A stretch of DNA of 64,000 bases from Streptantibioticus_A sp037034305 (GCA_037034305.1 JBAGJY010000007.1:124001-188000); one strand, 5' to 3'; counted from the first letter of the stretch, positions 44,001-53,279 are shown. Numbers and translations are program-made. The notes: generated by a model from the letters alone, not told the origin.

Positions 44001-45398
44001 TCAGGCGCGTACCGCTCCGGTCACCACCCAGCGACCGGAGCGCGCCCGAAGCCACAGGAAGACCAGGCGCGTCAGCAGGAACAGCCCCATGGCCCACCAC
44101 AGCGCGGTCAGACCGCCGCCAAGCGCGGGCACCGCCAGTGCGCTGGGTACGAAGACGGCGAGCGTCCCGAGCATCGCCCAGGCCAGGTACGGGCCGTCGC
44201 CCGCGCCCATCAGCACACCGTCGAGCACGAACACGATGCCCGACACCGGCTGGGTCACGGCGACCACCAGCAGTGCGGGCAGCAGCTGGGAGCGGACCAC
44301 GGCGTCGCTGGTGAACAGCGGAATGAACAGCGGCCGTGAGACGGCCACCAGAATCCCGAGGAGAACGCCGGAGGCGAGCCCCCACTGCACCATGCGGCGG
44401 CAGGCGGCCCTGGCGCCCGCCGCGTCCTCGGCGCCCAGATAGCGCCCGATGATGGCCTGACCCGCGATGGCGATGGCGTCCAGTGCGAAGGCCAGCAGGC
44501 TCCACAGGGTGAGCAGGATCTGGTGTGCTGCGACCTCGGCGTCACCGAGTCGGGCGGCGACCGCGGTGGCGATCATGAGAATGGCCCGCAGGCTCAGGGT
44601 GCGGACGAGGAGTGGTACTCCGGCGGTCGCACAGGCACGGATCCCCGCGGCATCCGGTCGCAGGGGCGCGCCGTGCCGCTTGGCGGCGCGAACGACGACG
44701 GTGAGGTAGGCGGTAGCCATGCCGAACTGGGCGAACACGGTGCCCCAGGCGGAACCGGCGATGCCCAGCCCGGCGCCGTAGACCAGTCCGGCGTTGAGAC
44801 CGGCGTTGGCGGCGAAGCCCGCGACGGCCACCACGAGCGGGGTACGGGTGTCGTGCAGCCCGCGCAGCACGCCGGTGGCGGCGAGCACCATGAGCATGGC
44901 GGGAATGCCCAGCGAACTGATGCGCAGGTAGGTGACGGCGTACGAGGTAGCGTCGCCGGAGGCGCCGAACAGGTTCGCCAGTGTCGGGGCGGTGGGGATG
45001 ACCACCGCGATCACGGCGGCGCCGAGCAGCAACGCCAGCCAGATGCCGTCGACGCCCTGGCGGATGGCGGCCCCCAGATCCGCGGCGCCGACCCGGCGGG
45101 CGACGGCGGCGGTGGTGGCGTACGCCAGGAACACGAAGACGTTGACCGCGGTGTTCAGCAGGGCCGCCGCCACGCCGAGACCGGCAAGTTGCGGGGTGCC
45201 GAGATGGCCCACGATGGCGCTGTCCGCCATCACGAACAGGGGCTCGGCGACCAGCGCGCCGAATGCGGGCAGCGCGAGGGCGACGATCTCCCGGTCATGG
45301 TGTCGCCTGACCTCTTTGGGGAGCCGGGCCGGGCGCTTCGCGGGGGTGTCGGAGTGCTCCCGCACGGCGGTCGTGGGTCTGTCGGAGGCCGATTTCAC
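44001..45398 (-). CDS. MATE-family efflux transporter
   Basis: From the GTG at 45398 the protein has 465 residues with 12 predicted helices and the MATE/DinF pattern (ALPAFGALVAEPLFVMADSAIVGHLG, GVLRGLHDTRTPLVVAVAGF, AIAGQAIIGRYLGA). It probably exports cationic or aromatic compounds by ion antiport; the substrate is unknown. The frame reaches back to 45506, but TATCCT, 6 nt before the GTG, with TTGTGC 18 nt further upstream looks like a promoter of a leaderless mRNA. It is divergent from dnaB. Confidence 0.85.
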   Translation of the reverse strand: MKSASDRPTTAVREHSDTPAKRPARLPKEVRRHHDREIVALALPAFGALVAEPLFVMADSAIVGHLGTPQLAGLGVAAALLNTAVNVFVFLAYATTAAVARRVGAADLGAAIRQGVDGIWLALLLGAAVIAVVIPTAPTLANLFGASGDATSYAVTYLRISSLGIPAMLMVLAATGVLRGLHDTRTPLVVAVAGFAANAGLNAGLVYGAGLGIAGSAWGTVFAQFGMATAYLTVVVRAAKRHGAPLRPDAAGIRACATAGVPLLVRTLSLRAILMIATAVAARLGDAEVAAHQILLTLWSLLAFALDAIAIAGQAIIGRYLGAEDAAGARAACRRMVQWGLASGVLLGILVAVSRPLFIPLFTSDAVVRSQLLPALLVVAVTQPVSGIVFVLDGVLMGAGDGPYLAWAMLGTLAVFVPSALAVPALGGGLTALWWAMGLFLLTRLVFLWLRARSGRWVVTGAVRA

Positions 45399-45411
45399 AG
45401 GCTTAGGATAA

Positions 45412-45674
45412 TCTTCCACAGGTAATAGGCACAATGGCGGTGTGTCCATTACTGCCGGTGGCGCTGAGTGATCAGGTCCGCGCCGTTTGTCGTGATCTTG
45501 CGCCAACCGGGAAAGTTTTTCTCCTGCACAGCCGGTGGATGGCGAACGCGCAGGTCACAGGTGGTGCGGCCGATGTGCCGGAGTCTTGTCCACAGCGCTT
45601 TCCCCCGCCCTGTACACAGGTTTGGCGGGCTTCTCCACAGGCTCTCGACGTTCATCCACATGGCCTGTGGATAA
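45412..45674. promoter_or_regulatory. DnaA-box cluster between the MATE gene and dnaB
   Basis: The 447-bp gap holds TTGTCCACA (45586-45594, exact), the minus-strand form of TTATCCACA (45666-45674), and weaker matches at 45412-45420, 45610-45618, 45631-45639 and 45652-45660. Five of the six lie within 90 bp, 170-260 bp ahead of the dnaB start. They could couple dnaB expression to DnaA or act as a DnaA reservoir about 35 kb from oriC. No gene was seen here. Confidence 0.7.
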
Positions 45675-45845
45675 CCATCTTGGCTGACGGGGGCTGTGGC
45701 CCTACCGTAGTCCGGCGCCCGCCTTCCGTCCGGTCCTCACACTCGACGCGCCGCAAGCGGAGTCGCGTGTCTTTTTTGTCAGAGCCGTGCCGTAAGAAAG
45801 AGGGGCACGGATCGGGGTCCGCAGGACCGGGAGGAGGTGGCGGGG

Positions 45846-47357
45846 GTGAGCCAGCCCGAGCCCGCGGACGACCACTGGGGGGACGCGCCGCCCATCGACC
45901 CGCCGTTCCCGGACGGCCCCGGCGACCGGCTCCCCGCAGCCCGCTTCCGCCGCTCCGAACGGGACGGCGGCGGTCGCGACGGCGGGTCGAGGGGCAACGG
46001 GCGGGACGGCGGCGGCTGGTCGGAAGGCGGCTTCGAGCGGGTCCCCCCGCAGGACCTCGACGCCGAGCAGTCGGTGCTCGGCGGCATGCTGCTCTCCAAG
46101 GACGCCATCGCCGATGTGGTCGAGGTGCTCAAGGCCGCGGACTTCTACCGCCCGGCGCACGAGACCATCTACACGGCCATCCTCGACCTGTACGCCAGGG
46201 GCGAGCCCGCCGACCCCATCACCCTCGCCGCCGAGCTGACCAAGCGCGGCGAGATCACCCGGGTCGGTGGCGCCGCGTATCTGCACACGTTGGTCAACGC
46301 GGTTCCCACCGCCGCCAACGCCGAGTACTACGCCGAGATCGTCCACGAGCGCGCGGTTCTGCGCCGCCTGGTCGAGGCGGGCACCCGCATCACACAGATG
46401 GGATACGCGGCGGACGGTGACGTCGACGAGATCGTCAACCGCGCCCAGGCCGAGATCTACGCCGTCACAGAGCAGCGCACCTCGGAGGACTACCTTCCGC
46501 TGAGCGAGATCATGGAGGGCGCCCTCGACGAGATCGAGGCGATCGGCTCCCGCAGCGGCCAGATGACCGGTGTCCCCACCGGCTTCACCGATCTCGACGC
46601 GCTCACCAACGGTCTGCACCCCGGCCAGATGATCGTCGTCGCGGCACGTCCCGCGATGGGAAAGAGCACCCTGGCTCTGGACTTCGCCCGCTCCTGCTCC
46701 ATCCAGTACGGCCTGCCAAGCGTCTTCTTCTCCCTCGAGATGGGCCGCAACGAGATCGCGATGCGTCTGCTGTCCGCGGAGGCGCGGGTCGCGCTGCACC
46801 ACATGCGCTCCGGCAACATGACCGACGACGACTGGACCCGGCTGGCCCGCCGCATGCCGGAGGTCTCGGCCGGGCCGCTGTACATCGACGACTCGCCCAA
46901 CCTGTCCATGATGGAGATCCGCGCCAAGTGCCGTCGCCTCAAGCAGCGCAACGACCTGCGGCTGATCGTCATCGACTACCTCCAGCTGATGCAGTCCGGC
47001 GGCTCCCGCCGACCCGAGAGCCGCCAGCAGGAGGTCTCGGAGATGTCCCGTAACCTCAAGCTGCTCGCCAAGGAGCTGGAGGTCCCGGTCATCGCCCTCT
47101 CCCAGCTCAACCGTGGCCCCGAGCAGCGCACCGACAAGAAGCCGATGGTCTCGGACCTGCGTGAGTCGGGCTCCATCGAGCAGGACGCGGACATGGTGAT
47201 CCTGCTGCACCGCGAGGACGCCTACGAGAAGGAGTCCCCCCGCGCGGGCGAGGCGGACCTCATCGTCGCCAAGCACCGCAACGGCCCCACGGCCACCATC
47301 ACCGTCGCCTTCCAGGGCCACTACTCACGGTTCGTGGACATGGCGGGGAACGTCTGA
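45846..47357 (+). CDS. dnaB: Replicative DNA helicase DnaB
   Basis: DnaB is the hexameric 5'-3' helicase that leads the fork; DciA at 6051-6572 is the likely loading partner. The 503-residue protein has a Gly/Asp/Arg-rich N-terminal extension (about 1-60), the DnaB N domain (PPQDLDAEQSVLGGMLLS), and a RecA-like domain with Walker A ARPAMGKSTLALD and the IDYLQLM motif. No intein interrupts it. The frame opens at GTG 45837, but GTG 45846 is 8 nt after AGGAGG and is preferred. Confidence 0.97.
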   Translation: MSQPEPADDHWGDAPPIDPPFPDGPGDRLPAARFRRSERDGGGRDGGSRGNGRDGGGWSEGGFERVPPQDLDAEQSVLGGMLLSKDAIADVVEVLKAADFYRPAHETIYTAILDLYARGEPADPITLAAELTKRGEITRVGGAAYLHTLVNAVPTAANAEYYAEIVHERAVLRRLVEAGTRITQMGYAADGDVDEIVNRAQAEIYAVTEQRTSEDYLPLSEIMEGALDEIEAIGSRSGQMTGVPTGFTDLDALTNGLHPGQMIVVAARPAMGKSTLALDFARSCSIQYGLPSVFFSLEMGRNEIAMRLLSAEARVALHHMRSGNMTDDDWTRLARRMPEVSAGPLYIDDSPNLSMMEIRAKCRRLKQRNDLRLIVIDYLQLMQSGGSRRPESRQQEVSEMSRNLKLLAKELEVPVIALSQLNRGPEQRTDKKPMVSDLRESGSIEQDADMVILLHREDAYEKESPRAGEADLIVAKHRNGPTATITVAFQGHYSRFVDMAGNV

Positions 47358-47390
47358 GCGTGCCTGTGGGGTACCACGAACCGTGGCCCA

Positions 47391-47448
47391 GTCTCACGAT
47401 CTTGGCATTGAACGTGGCGTCGAACTGAGATTCCGCAGGCTGTGAGAC
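47391..47448. repeat. Short inverted repeat, possible mobile-element scar
   Basis: GTCTCAC (47391-47397) and GTGAGAC (47442-47448) frame 44 bp immediately downstream of dnaB, at the boundary between core and accessory genes. No transposase frame is present. An excised or decayed element is possible, but so is chance. Confidence 0.3.
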
Positions 47449-47556
47449 AACCAGCAAGCCCACAGGTCGCAGGGCTGGAACATGCAACGAGCCGCGAGAC
47501 CTTACATCCTGTTGGGTCCTACCGCTGATGTCGTAATCGCACGAGCCGTGTCGTAC

Positions 47557-47576
47557 CGATGTCGTATACGACATCG
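47557..47576. promoter_or_regulatory. Perfect 20-bp palindrome upstream of the MDR oxidoreductase
   Basis: CGATGTCGTATACGACATCG is a perfect palindrome 200 bp ahead of the gene. A half-site (GATGTCGTA) lies at about 47527-47535. It resembles a TetR- or MarR-type operator, but no regulator gene is adjacent. A second hairpin, GTGGGCT/AGCCCAC (47703-47720), lies closer to the gene. Confidence 0.55.
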
Positions 47577-47775
47577 CCGTGAGACTGGCGCGTGGGTGGG
47601 TGTTGCTGCCCTGGGTGTGTGGTGCTCGTCGAGCTCCGGTTGGACATGACGCGTTTCAGTGGTCCGTCCGTCTGTGGTGACGGATCTTGTTGCCGTTCCT
47701 CTGTGGGCTAATCAGCCCACTCCATGGCTTGGGCTGCGCACAGAGCCGGCGAGCACGAGATATACGGAGGTACCA

Positions 47776-48693
47776 GTGAAGGCAGTCGTCGCGACGGATC
47801 CGGCCGCGGAAGCAGCCGGGATCACACTCGCGGAGCGGCCTGAGCCGAGGCCGGCGATCAACGACGTCGTCGTTGAGGTCCATGCGTCGGGCTTCGTCCC
47901 CGCGGAGTGGGAGTGGCCCTCGACGTGGGTCGATCGCGCCGGTCGCGATCGAGCCCAGGCGATCATCGGCCACGAGTTCGCCGGAGTGGTCACCTCCCTC
48001 GGCTACGGCACGACGGGGCTCTCGCTGGGACAGCGGGTGTTCGGGATCACGGACTGGCACCGCGATGGAACCCTGGCCGAGTACGCGGCCGTGGAGGCAC
48101 GCAACCTGGCGCCGCTGCCGGGGAACGTCGACTTCACGGTGGCTGCGAGCCTGCCGATCTCCGGCCTGACCGCGTGGCAGGGTCTGTTCCAGCACGGTCG
48201 TCTTCAGGCGGGGCAGAGCGTCCTCGCACACGGCGCCGCCGGCGCAGTCGGGTCCGTGGTTACGCAGCTCGCCCGGGAGTTCGGCGCCTACGTCATCGGT
48301 ACCGGTCGGGCGGCGGACCGCCAGGCGGCGCTCGACTTCGGCGCGAACGAGTTCCTCGACCTCTCCACCGAGGATCTCGACGACATCGGCGGGGTCGACG
48401 TGGTCTTCGATGTCATCGGCGCTGACATCCAAAGGCGCTCGGCGAGAATCATCCGGCCTGGCGGGACGCTGGTGTCGGTGGTCGGGCCTGTTGAGGCTCG
48501 CCCTGCCGACGGCTTGGCGGTCGACTTCGTCGTCGAGTCCGTTCCGAGTCAGCTGGTGGAGATCGTCGACCGGGTGCGGGACGGGCGCCTTCGCACGCAC
48601 ATCGGAACCGTCGCGACCCTCGACGACGCCGTCCCTGCGCTCAACCCGACCGAGCGGCGCAAGGGCAAGACCGTCATTCGCGTGCGCCCCTGA
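47776..48693 (+). CDS. Zinc-independent MDR-family NADP-dependent oxidoreductase (quinone reductase type)
   Basis: The 305-residue protein has the GroES-like N-terminal domain (VVEVHASGFVPAEWEWPSTW, GHEFAGVV) and a Rossmann domain with the NADP motif HGAAGAVGSVVTQLAREFGA. The catalytic and structural zinc cysteines of alcohol dehydrogenases are absent, so it belongs with quinone/enone reductases. The GTG start has CGGAGG 5 nt upstream. It follows a 418-bp interval without a gene after dnaB and appears monocistronic. The substrate is unknown. Confidence 0.85.
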   Translation: MKAVVATDPAAEAAGITLAERPEPRPAINDVVVEVHASGFVPAEWEWPSTWVDRAGRDRAQAIIGHEFAGVVTSLGYGTTGLSLGQRVFGITDWHRDGTLAEYAAVEARNLAPLPGNVDFTVAASLPISGLTAWQGLFQHGRLQAGQSVLAHGAAGAVGSVVTQLAREFGAYVIGTGRAADRQAALDFGANEFLDLSTEDLDDIGGVDVVFDVIGADIQRRSARIIRPGGTLVSVVGPVEARPADGLAVDFVVESVPSQLVEIVDRVRDGRLRTHIGTVATLDDAVPALNPTERRKGKTVIRVRP

Positions 48694-48961
48694 GCGCGCT
48701 GGAATGGGCCAACAGCGGTGGTGGGCTGGACGACCGCTGACCTGCCCGGTGTCGGACGAGGAAATGCCGCGGTCTTGAGACTGGCCCGGCTCGACGGCGC
48801 CTGACCGGTGGCCGTCACCGCCCGGTTGTTGCCGCTGCTGGCACCCGCGGCAGCGGATGACGCTGGCCAGCGCGGAGAAATCCGCAAGGAGCCGCGGGAA
48901 CCCGAAGGCGCATATCGTCCTCGCTCGGGGACGGCCCAACGGACCGCCCCCGAAGGGGTCT

Positions 48962-50488
48962 TCAGTCGATTGACTGGGCGAAGTGGAAGAAGCGGTACGG
49001 GTCGTAGCAGCGTTTGGCGTGTTGCAGGCGCGTGTAGTTCTGCCCGTAGTACGCCTGGCGCCAGTTGCCCAGAGCCGGGTCCATGTAGTTCTGGAACGAC
49101 TCGTGGTTCGAGTAGGGGTCAAGCGTCGTATAGCCGCGGTTCACCCAGCCCTGGGCGGAATCGATGTCGGCCTGGGTGGGATTCGGCTGGGTGAGGCCGA
49201 TCTGATAGCCCGCGGCGAACAGCGAGTCGCGGTGGACGAACGCGGTGTCCGTGGGCGCCACGTCGTTGATCCTTCCGCCGTAGGCGAAGAGGCCAAAGAA
49301 ACGGAATTGGCCGCCTCGGTTGTCCGCCAGAAATGCGGTGAGCGCTTCCGAAGCCGCCGAACGGCTCAGCGGTTCGCGGAAGTATAGATTCCGCTGGGTT
49401 GCCCAAATGTCCCTGGGCAACTGCGCCTCGGACGAGTATCCCACCCGGTGGCACTGGGCCACGGTGTGGTCACCGCAGCCGAACACCGTCATCATCGCCT
49501 GCTGATAAGGCTGTTCCACAACATCGCGGGTGGTGTTCGGCCGACCGACGGCGGATACCAGCTCATTGAGCAGACGGTCGCAGTCCGCTTTCGCTCCGAG
49601 GTATCCGCCAGTGGCCACCACCAGGGGCTGAGTTCCCGAGGCGCTGTCGGTCTGGAACTCGATGAGCAGTTCCGCGGACAGTTCCCTGGGACCCTGGGCC
49701 ACCCACTGCTGCCACGCCATGATGACGTCGATCGCGTCCGACCAGGCCCAGTTCAGGTTGTAGTTGGTGATCGCGGGCGCCTGTGTCGACAGCACCTCGT
49801 ACTCCGTGACGACACCGAAGTTGCCGCCACCGCCGCCGCGCAGGGCCCAGTACAGTTCGGGATGCCGGTCGCTGGAGCAGCGCACCACGCTGCCGTCCGC
49901 CAGCACCACCTCGGCCGACACCAGGCGGTCGCAGCCCATGCCGAACTTGCGGGCCTGCTGGCCGAGGCCGCCGCCCTGCAGCCAGCCGCCGACACAGACG
50001 GTGGGGCAGGTTCCGGTGCACACCTGGACGTTGTGCGGGGCGAGCGCGGCGGCGATGTCCACGCCCTGTCCGCCCGGCCCGAGCCGCACCGTGTTCTGCC
50101 CGACCTGCACGCCGTTCAGCCGGGAGACGTCGATGACCAGGCCGGGCGACGTCGAGTATCCGCCGTAGCTGTGGCCTCCGCTGCGCGGTGCCACCGGCAG
50201 GTAATTGTCCTGCGCGAAACGTATGCAGGCTGTGACATCGGCGCTGTTCGCGCAATAGGCGACGGCCTGCGGGTGGACCGCGTCGAACTGCGCCAACTGC
50301 AACTGCCTGGCGAGGTCGTAACCGGAATCCGTGGGTAGCACGAGGTGTCCGCTGAGCTTGTCCCGCAGAGTGCCCCACGGCGGCGATCCGGCGGCCCATA
50401 CGGAACCCGTGTTGGCGCTCGCCGCGGTGAATGCGGCCGCGGCGCCGACCCCGGCACCGGCTCTTAACAGCGCACGCCTGCTGATCAT
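48962..50488 (-). CDS. Tat-exported BBE-like FAD-linked oxidase
   Basis: The 508-residue protein begins with a twin-arginine signal (ISRRALLRAGAGVGAAAAFTA). An FAD-binding PCMH domain carries His106 in SGGHSYGGYS and Cys161 in TCPTVCVGG, the two residues that usually attach FAD bicovalently in this family, and a C-terminal BBE domain follows (NYMDPALGNWRQAYYGQNY...). Such enzymes oxidise sugars, alkaloids or polyketides with O2; the substrate is unknown. GTG 50497 is in frame, but ATG 50488 has the GGAGAGG site at proper distance. Confidence 0.88.
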   Translation of the reverse strand: MISRRALLRAGAGVGAAAAFTAASANTGSVWAAGSPPWGTLRDKLSGHLVLPTDSGYDLARQLQLAQFDAVHPQAVAYCANSADVTACIRFAQDNYLPVAPRSGGHSYGGYSTSPGLVIDVSRLNGVQVGQNTVRLGPGGQGVDIAAALAPHNVQVCTGTCPTVCVGGWLQGGGLGQQARKFGMGCDRLVSAEVVLADGSVVRCSSDRHPELYWALRGGGGGNFGVVTEYEVLSTQAPAITNYNLNWAWSDAIDVIMAWQQWVAQGPRELSAELLIEFQTDSASGTQPLVVATGGYLGAKADCDRLLNELVSAVGRPNTTRDVVEQPYQQAMMTVFGCGDHTVAQCHRVGYSSEAQLPRDIWATQRNLYFREPLSRSAASEALTAFLADNRGGQFRFFGLFAYGGRINDVAPTDTAFVHRDSLFAAGYQIGLTQPNPTQADIDSAQGWVNRGYTTLDPYSNHESFQNYMDPALGNWRQAYYGQNYTRLQHAKRCYDPYRFFHFAQSID

Positions 50489-50907
50489 GACAGACACCTC
50501 TCCCCGTTCTGTACTGCTGTGTGGTGTGAGAATGCGGAATCACGGGCACGCCAAGGCAATCGTCGACGGCGGTCATCGTTACGCCGGACGGCCTTGCGTA
50601 TACCTGGAGTTGGGTCACCCGAAAGTAGAGTCAGGCAGCCGTGACAAGAAAACCTGCCTCCCCCCGTCGGCACGGCAACGCCTGTGGTCCGGACCGCGGC
50701 CCGGTAGCCGGGAATTTACACCGACACCCCGGCCGTGCACAGGCCTTGACAGTGGATTTGTCAGTCCCGTCCATTCGCCGTCAACGACCCGGAAAAGGGA
50801 TACCGAACCCGCCGCCGCGCACTCCCGCCGCTCACCGGCGGCGAAGACGTCCACCCCGCCGCGCACGCGCGCCCGCCGTTGTCAGTGGTGCCTGGCACGC
50901 TGGTCAC

Positions 50908-52119
50908 ATGAAGCCGTCGACTCCGTGGACGCTCGTCCACATCCAGCGTGCGCTGCAGGCCAGTTGGGCCGTTGACACCTGCTCAGCGGACGATGTCGCA
51001 CGTGCCCCCTGGCAGCCGGAGAATCCGGCATGGGGCCACTGCGACATCACCGCGCTGGTGGTGCACGACCTGTTCGGCGGTGAGCTGGTGCTCGGCCAGG
51101 TGCGCCTCGGCGACGAGGCCCGCGGCCACCACTGGTGGAACCGGCTGCCCGGCGGGATGGAAGTCGATCTGACGCGCGAGCAGTTCCGGCTGGGGGAGAG
51201 CGTGCACGGCGGACAAACCGTGCCACGTCCGCCCGGCCTGCCGGTGCGCAGAAGGGCCGAGTACCTACTGCTGCGCGACCGCCTGGCACGGCAGTTGGGT
51301 ACCGGGCTGCCGCCGATCGCGGCCGAGGGGGCCGAGCCGGTGCGCGGATGCCTGGAGCTGGACGGGCGCAGGCTGTCGTACCTGGACTTCGGCGGCCCCG
51401 GACGGCCACTGCTCGCGCTGCACGGGCACTTCTGCGAGGGACGTACCTTCACCCACCTCGCCCGCCAACTCGCCCCGCAATGGCGGGTGATCGCGCCTGA
51501 TCAGCGCGGGCACGGCCACTCGGACCGGCCGCTGCCCGGGCAGCGAGGCAAGCCGGACTTCTCCCGATCCGGTTACCTCCAGGACGCGGTGGCGCTGCTG
51601 GAGCGGCTCGACCTCGGCCCGGCGGTGGTTCTGGGCCACTCGCTCGGCGGGGTCAACGCCTACCAGCTCGCCGCTCGCCATCCGAACCTGGTCAGTGCCC
51701 TGGTGATCGAGGATATCGGAGCGGTGGTCGACGACGACCTGTCCTTCTGCCTGGTGTGGCCCAGCCGAGCGCCGAGCCGGGCGGCGCTGATCGAGGGGCT
51801 GGGAGACGCCGCGCGCTATCTCACCGACTCCATACGTGAGTACCCGGACGGCTGGGGGCTGGCCTTCCGGCCGACGGACATGGTCGCCTCGCGCCGGCGG
51901 CTGATCGGCGACCACTGGGCGGACTGGCTGGCCACCGACTGCCCGGCGCTGCTCGTCCACGGCACGTCCAGCGACACGCTGGACGCCGGACACGCCGAGG
52001 AGATGGCGGCCCGGCGTCCGAACACGCGGCTCGTGCGGCTGCCCACTGGACACACGGTCCACCAGAGCGATCCTGGCGGATTCGCCCTGGCGGTGGGCGA
52101 GTTCCTCAGCTCGCTGTGA
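50908..52119 (+). CDS. Fusion of a YunG-like domain and an alpha/beta hydrolase
   Basis: The 403-residue protein has an N-terminal ~100-residue segment matching the YunG pattern (ENPAWGHCDITALVVHDLFGGEL ... HHWWNRLPGGMEVDLTREQF). From about 148 an alpha/beta hydrolase follows with LLALHGHF as oxyanion region, nucleophile Ser245 in LGHSLGG, and the C-terminal His in PTGHTVHQ. In the first domain Cys45, His74/75 and Asp87 are spaced like a papain-type triad. ATG 50908 lacks a clear ribosome site. It converges on the next gene with overlapping stops. The function is not known. Confidence 0.75.
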   Translation: MKPSTPWTLVHIQRALQASWAVDTCSADDVARAPWQPENPAWGHCDITALVVHDLFGGELVLGQVRLGDEARGHHWWNRLPGGMEVDLTREQFRLGESVHGGQTVPRPPGLPVRRRAEYLLLRDRLARQLGTGLPPIAAEGAEPVRGCLELDGRRLSYLDFGGPGRPLLALHGHFCEGRTFTHLARQLAPQWRVIAPDQRGHGHSDRPLPGQRGKPDFSRSGYLQDAVALLERLDLGPAVVLGHSLGGVNAYQLAARHPNLVSALVIEDIGAVVDDDLSFCLVWPSRAPSRAALIEGLGDAARYLTDSIREYPDGWGLAFRPTDMVASRRRLIGDHWADWLATDCPALLVHGTSSDTLDAGHAEEMAARRPNTRLVRLPTGHTVHQSDPGGFALAVGEFLSSL

Positions 52120-53206
52120 GCTGCCGCCAGGGACGGGCGAACTCGTGCAGGGCGCGCCGCGCGGCCGGGGCGAGCGACTGGTCGTTGGCCGGGACGCCCG
52201 CCTGGTGCAGTAGGTGGTCGAGGCCGAACAGCACCCGTAGCCCAGGGCCGGTGGTACGGGCGCTGGCCAGGGCGGTGAGCAGCGCAGGTGTCGTGCGGCA
52301 CGGCACATTGGCGTCGGCGGTGCCGCAGGTGACCAGAGCACGGGTGCCGTGTGCGACGCCTCGGGCGATGTCCGGCGGATAGCTGGCGTCGTCGCTGCGG
52401 ACGAACAGTGCGTTGTGCGGACCGAACAGGGCGTTCAGAAAGGAGGCGATGGATGGCAGTAGCCCCGAGGTGTTCAGCTGGCGGCGGGCACGGAAGTCCG
52501 CGATGGCCTGGCGTACACCCGTCTTGTTCAACGCGGCCTGTGTCGCGCCGAGTTGGCCCGCGGTCACGGCCTGGTCCAGCTGACCGGCGAGCTGGTAGTC
52601 GATCGCGTCGAGCAGCCGGGTGTCCTGCGGTGCGATCAGGGCCAGTCCGGCGGGCTTGTGCCGTACGGCGCGGTCCACAAGCAGGGCCTGGAGGCCGCCC
52701 TCGCTGTGGCCGACGACGAGCAGCGCGTTCGGGTCGGCCTCGGGCTGGGCCCGCAGGGCGTCGTACGCGGCGACTGCCTGGCGGGTGTAGGCGGCCATGT
52801 CGATGCGGTCGGAGTCGCGGTAGCGGCCCCAGCCGGTGTGGCCGGTGCCGTACTTGTCGAAGCGCAGGCTCATCACGCCGTCGTCGCCGAGGGTGCTGGC
52901 GAACAGGGCGAGGGTGTGGGGGGTGAACGCGGGTGGTTGGTCACCGTCCCGGTTGGTCAGGCCGCTGCCCGGGATCAGCAGGGCGGCGGCGAGCCGGTGG
53001 CCCGCGCGGTGGGCGGGGATGTGCACGGTGCCGTACGCCGTGCTGCCGTCGGCGGCGAACCGGATCGCGCGGTCGGCGGCCGGTATCAGGGGTGCGGGAC
53101 GGGCGGCCGCGGTCGCCTGGGCCACCGGCGCGGCGGTGGCGACGGCCACCGTGACCAGTAAGCCCGCCAGGATGCGCCGCCGCCAGGCGGTGGTGCGCCA
53201 ACGCAT
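52106..53206 (-). CDS. Secreted alpha/beta hydrolase
   Basis: The 366-residue protein has an N-terminal signal peptide (RRRILAGLLVTVAVATAAPVAQA) and an alpha/beta hydrolase fold with LIPGSGLTNRDGD, nucleophile Ser in VVGHSEGG, an acid in TCGTADANVP, and His in FGLDHLLHQ. It resembles the acyl-peptidase-like esterase group around dienelactone hydrolase. GGAG lies 6 nt before the ATG. Its 3' end overlaps the preceding convergent gene by 14 bp. Confidence 0.82.
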   Translation of the reverse strand: MRWRTTAWRRRILAGLLVTVAVATAAPVAQATAAARPAPLIPAADRAIRFAADGSTAYGTVHIPAHRAGHRLAAALLIPGSGLTNRDGDQPPAFTPHTLALFASTLGDDGVMSLRFDKYGTGHTGWGRYRDSDRIDMAAYTRQAVAAYDALRAQPEADPNALLVVGHSEGGLQALLVDRAVRHKPAGLALIAPQDTRLLDAIDYQLAGQLDQAVTAGQLGATQAALNKTGVRQAIADFRARRQLNTSGLLPSIASFLNALFGPHNALFVRSDDASYPPDIARGVAHGTRALVTCGTADANVPCRTTPALLTALASARTTGPGLRVLFGLDHLLHQAGVPANDQSLAPAARRALHEFARPWRQLTAS

Positions 53207-53279
53207 GTGTGCTCCAAGGGGGGGTTGAGGACGTGGAAGAACCGCAAGGGGGGTGGTGCGTGATGGGATCGGCCAGCGG

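Noticed and set aside
47391..47448. Intact insertion sequence after dnaB
   Set aside because: Only a 7-bp inverted repeat is present, with no transposase frame and no target duplication, so only a tentative scar is reported.
48694..48961. Possible decayed gene between the MDR and BBE genes
   Set aside because: Short frames exist on both strands, but none has a start with a ribosome site or a recognisable motif. I see nothing definite in these 268 bp.
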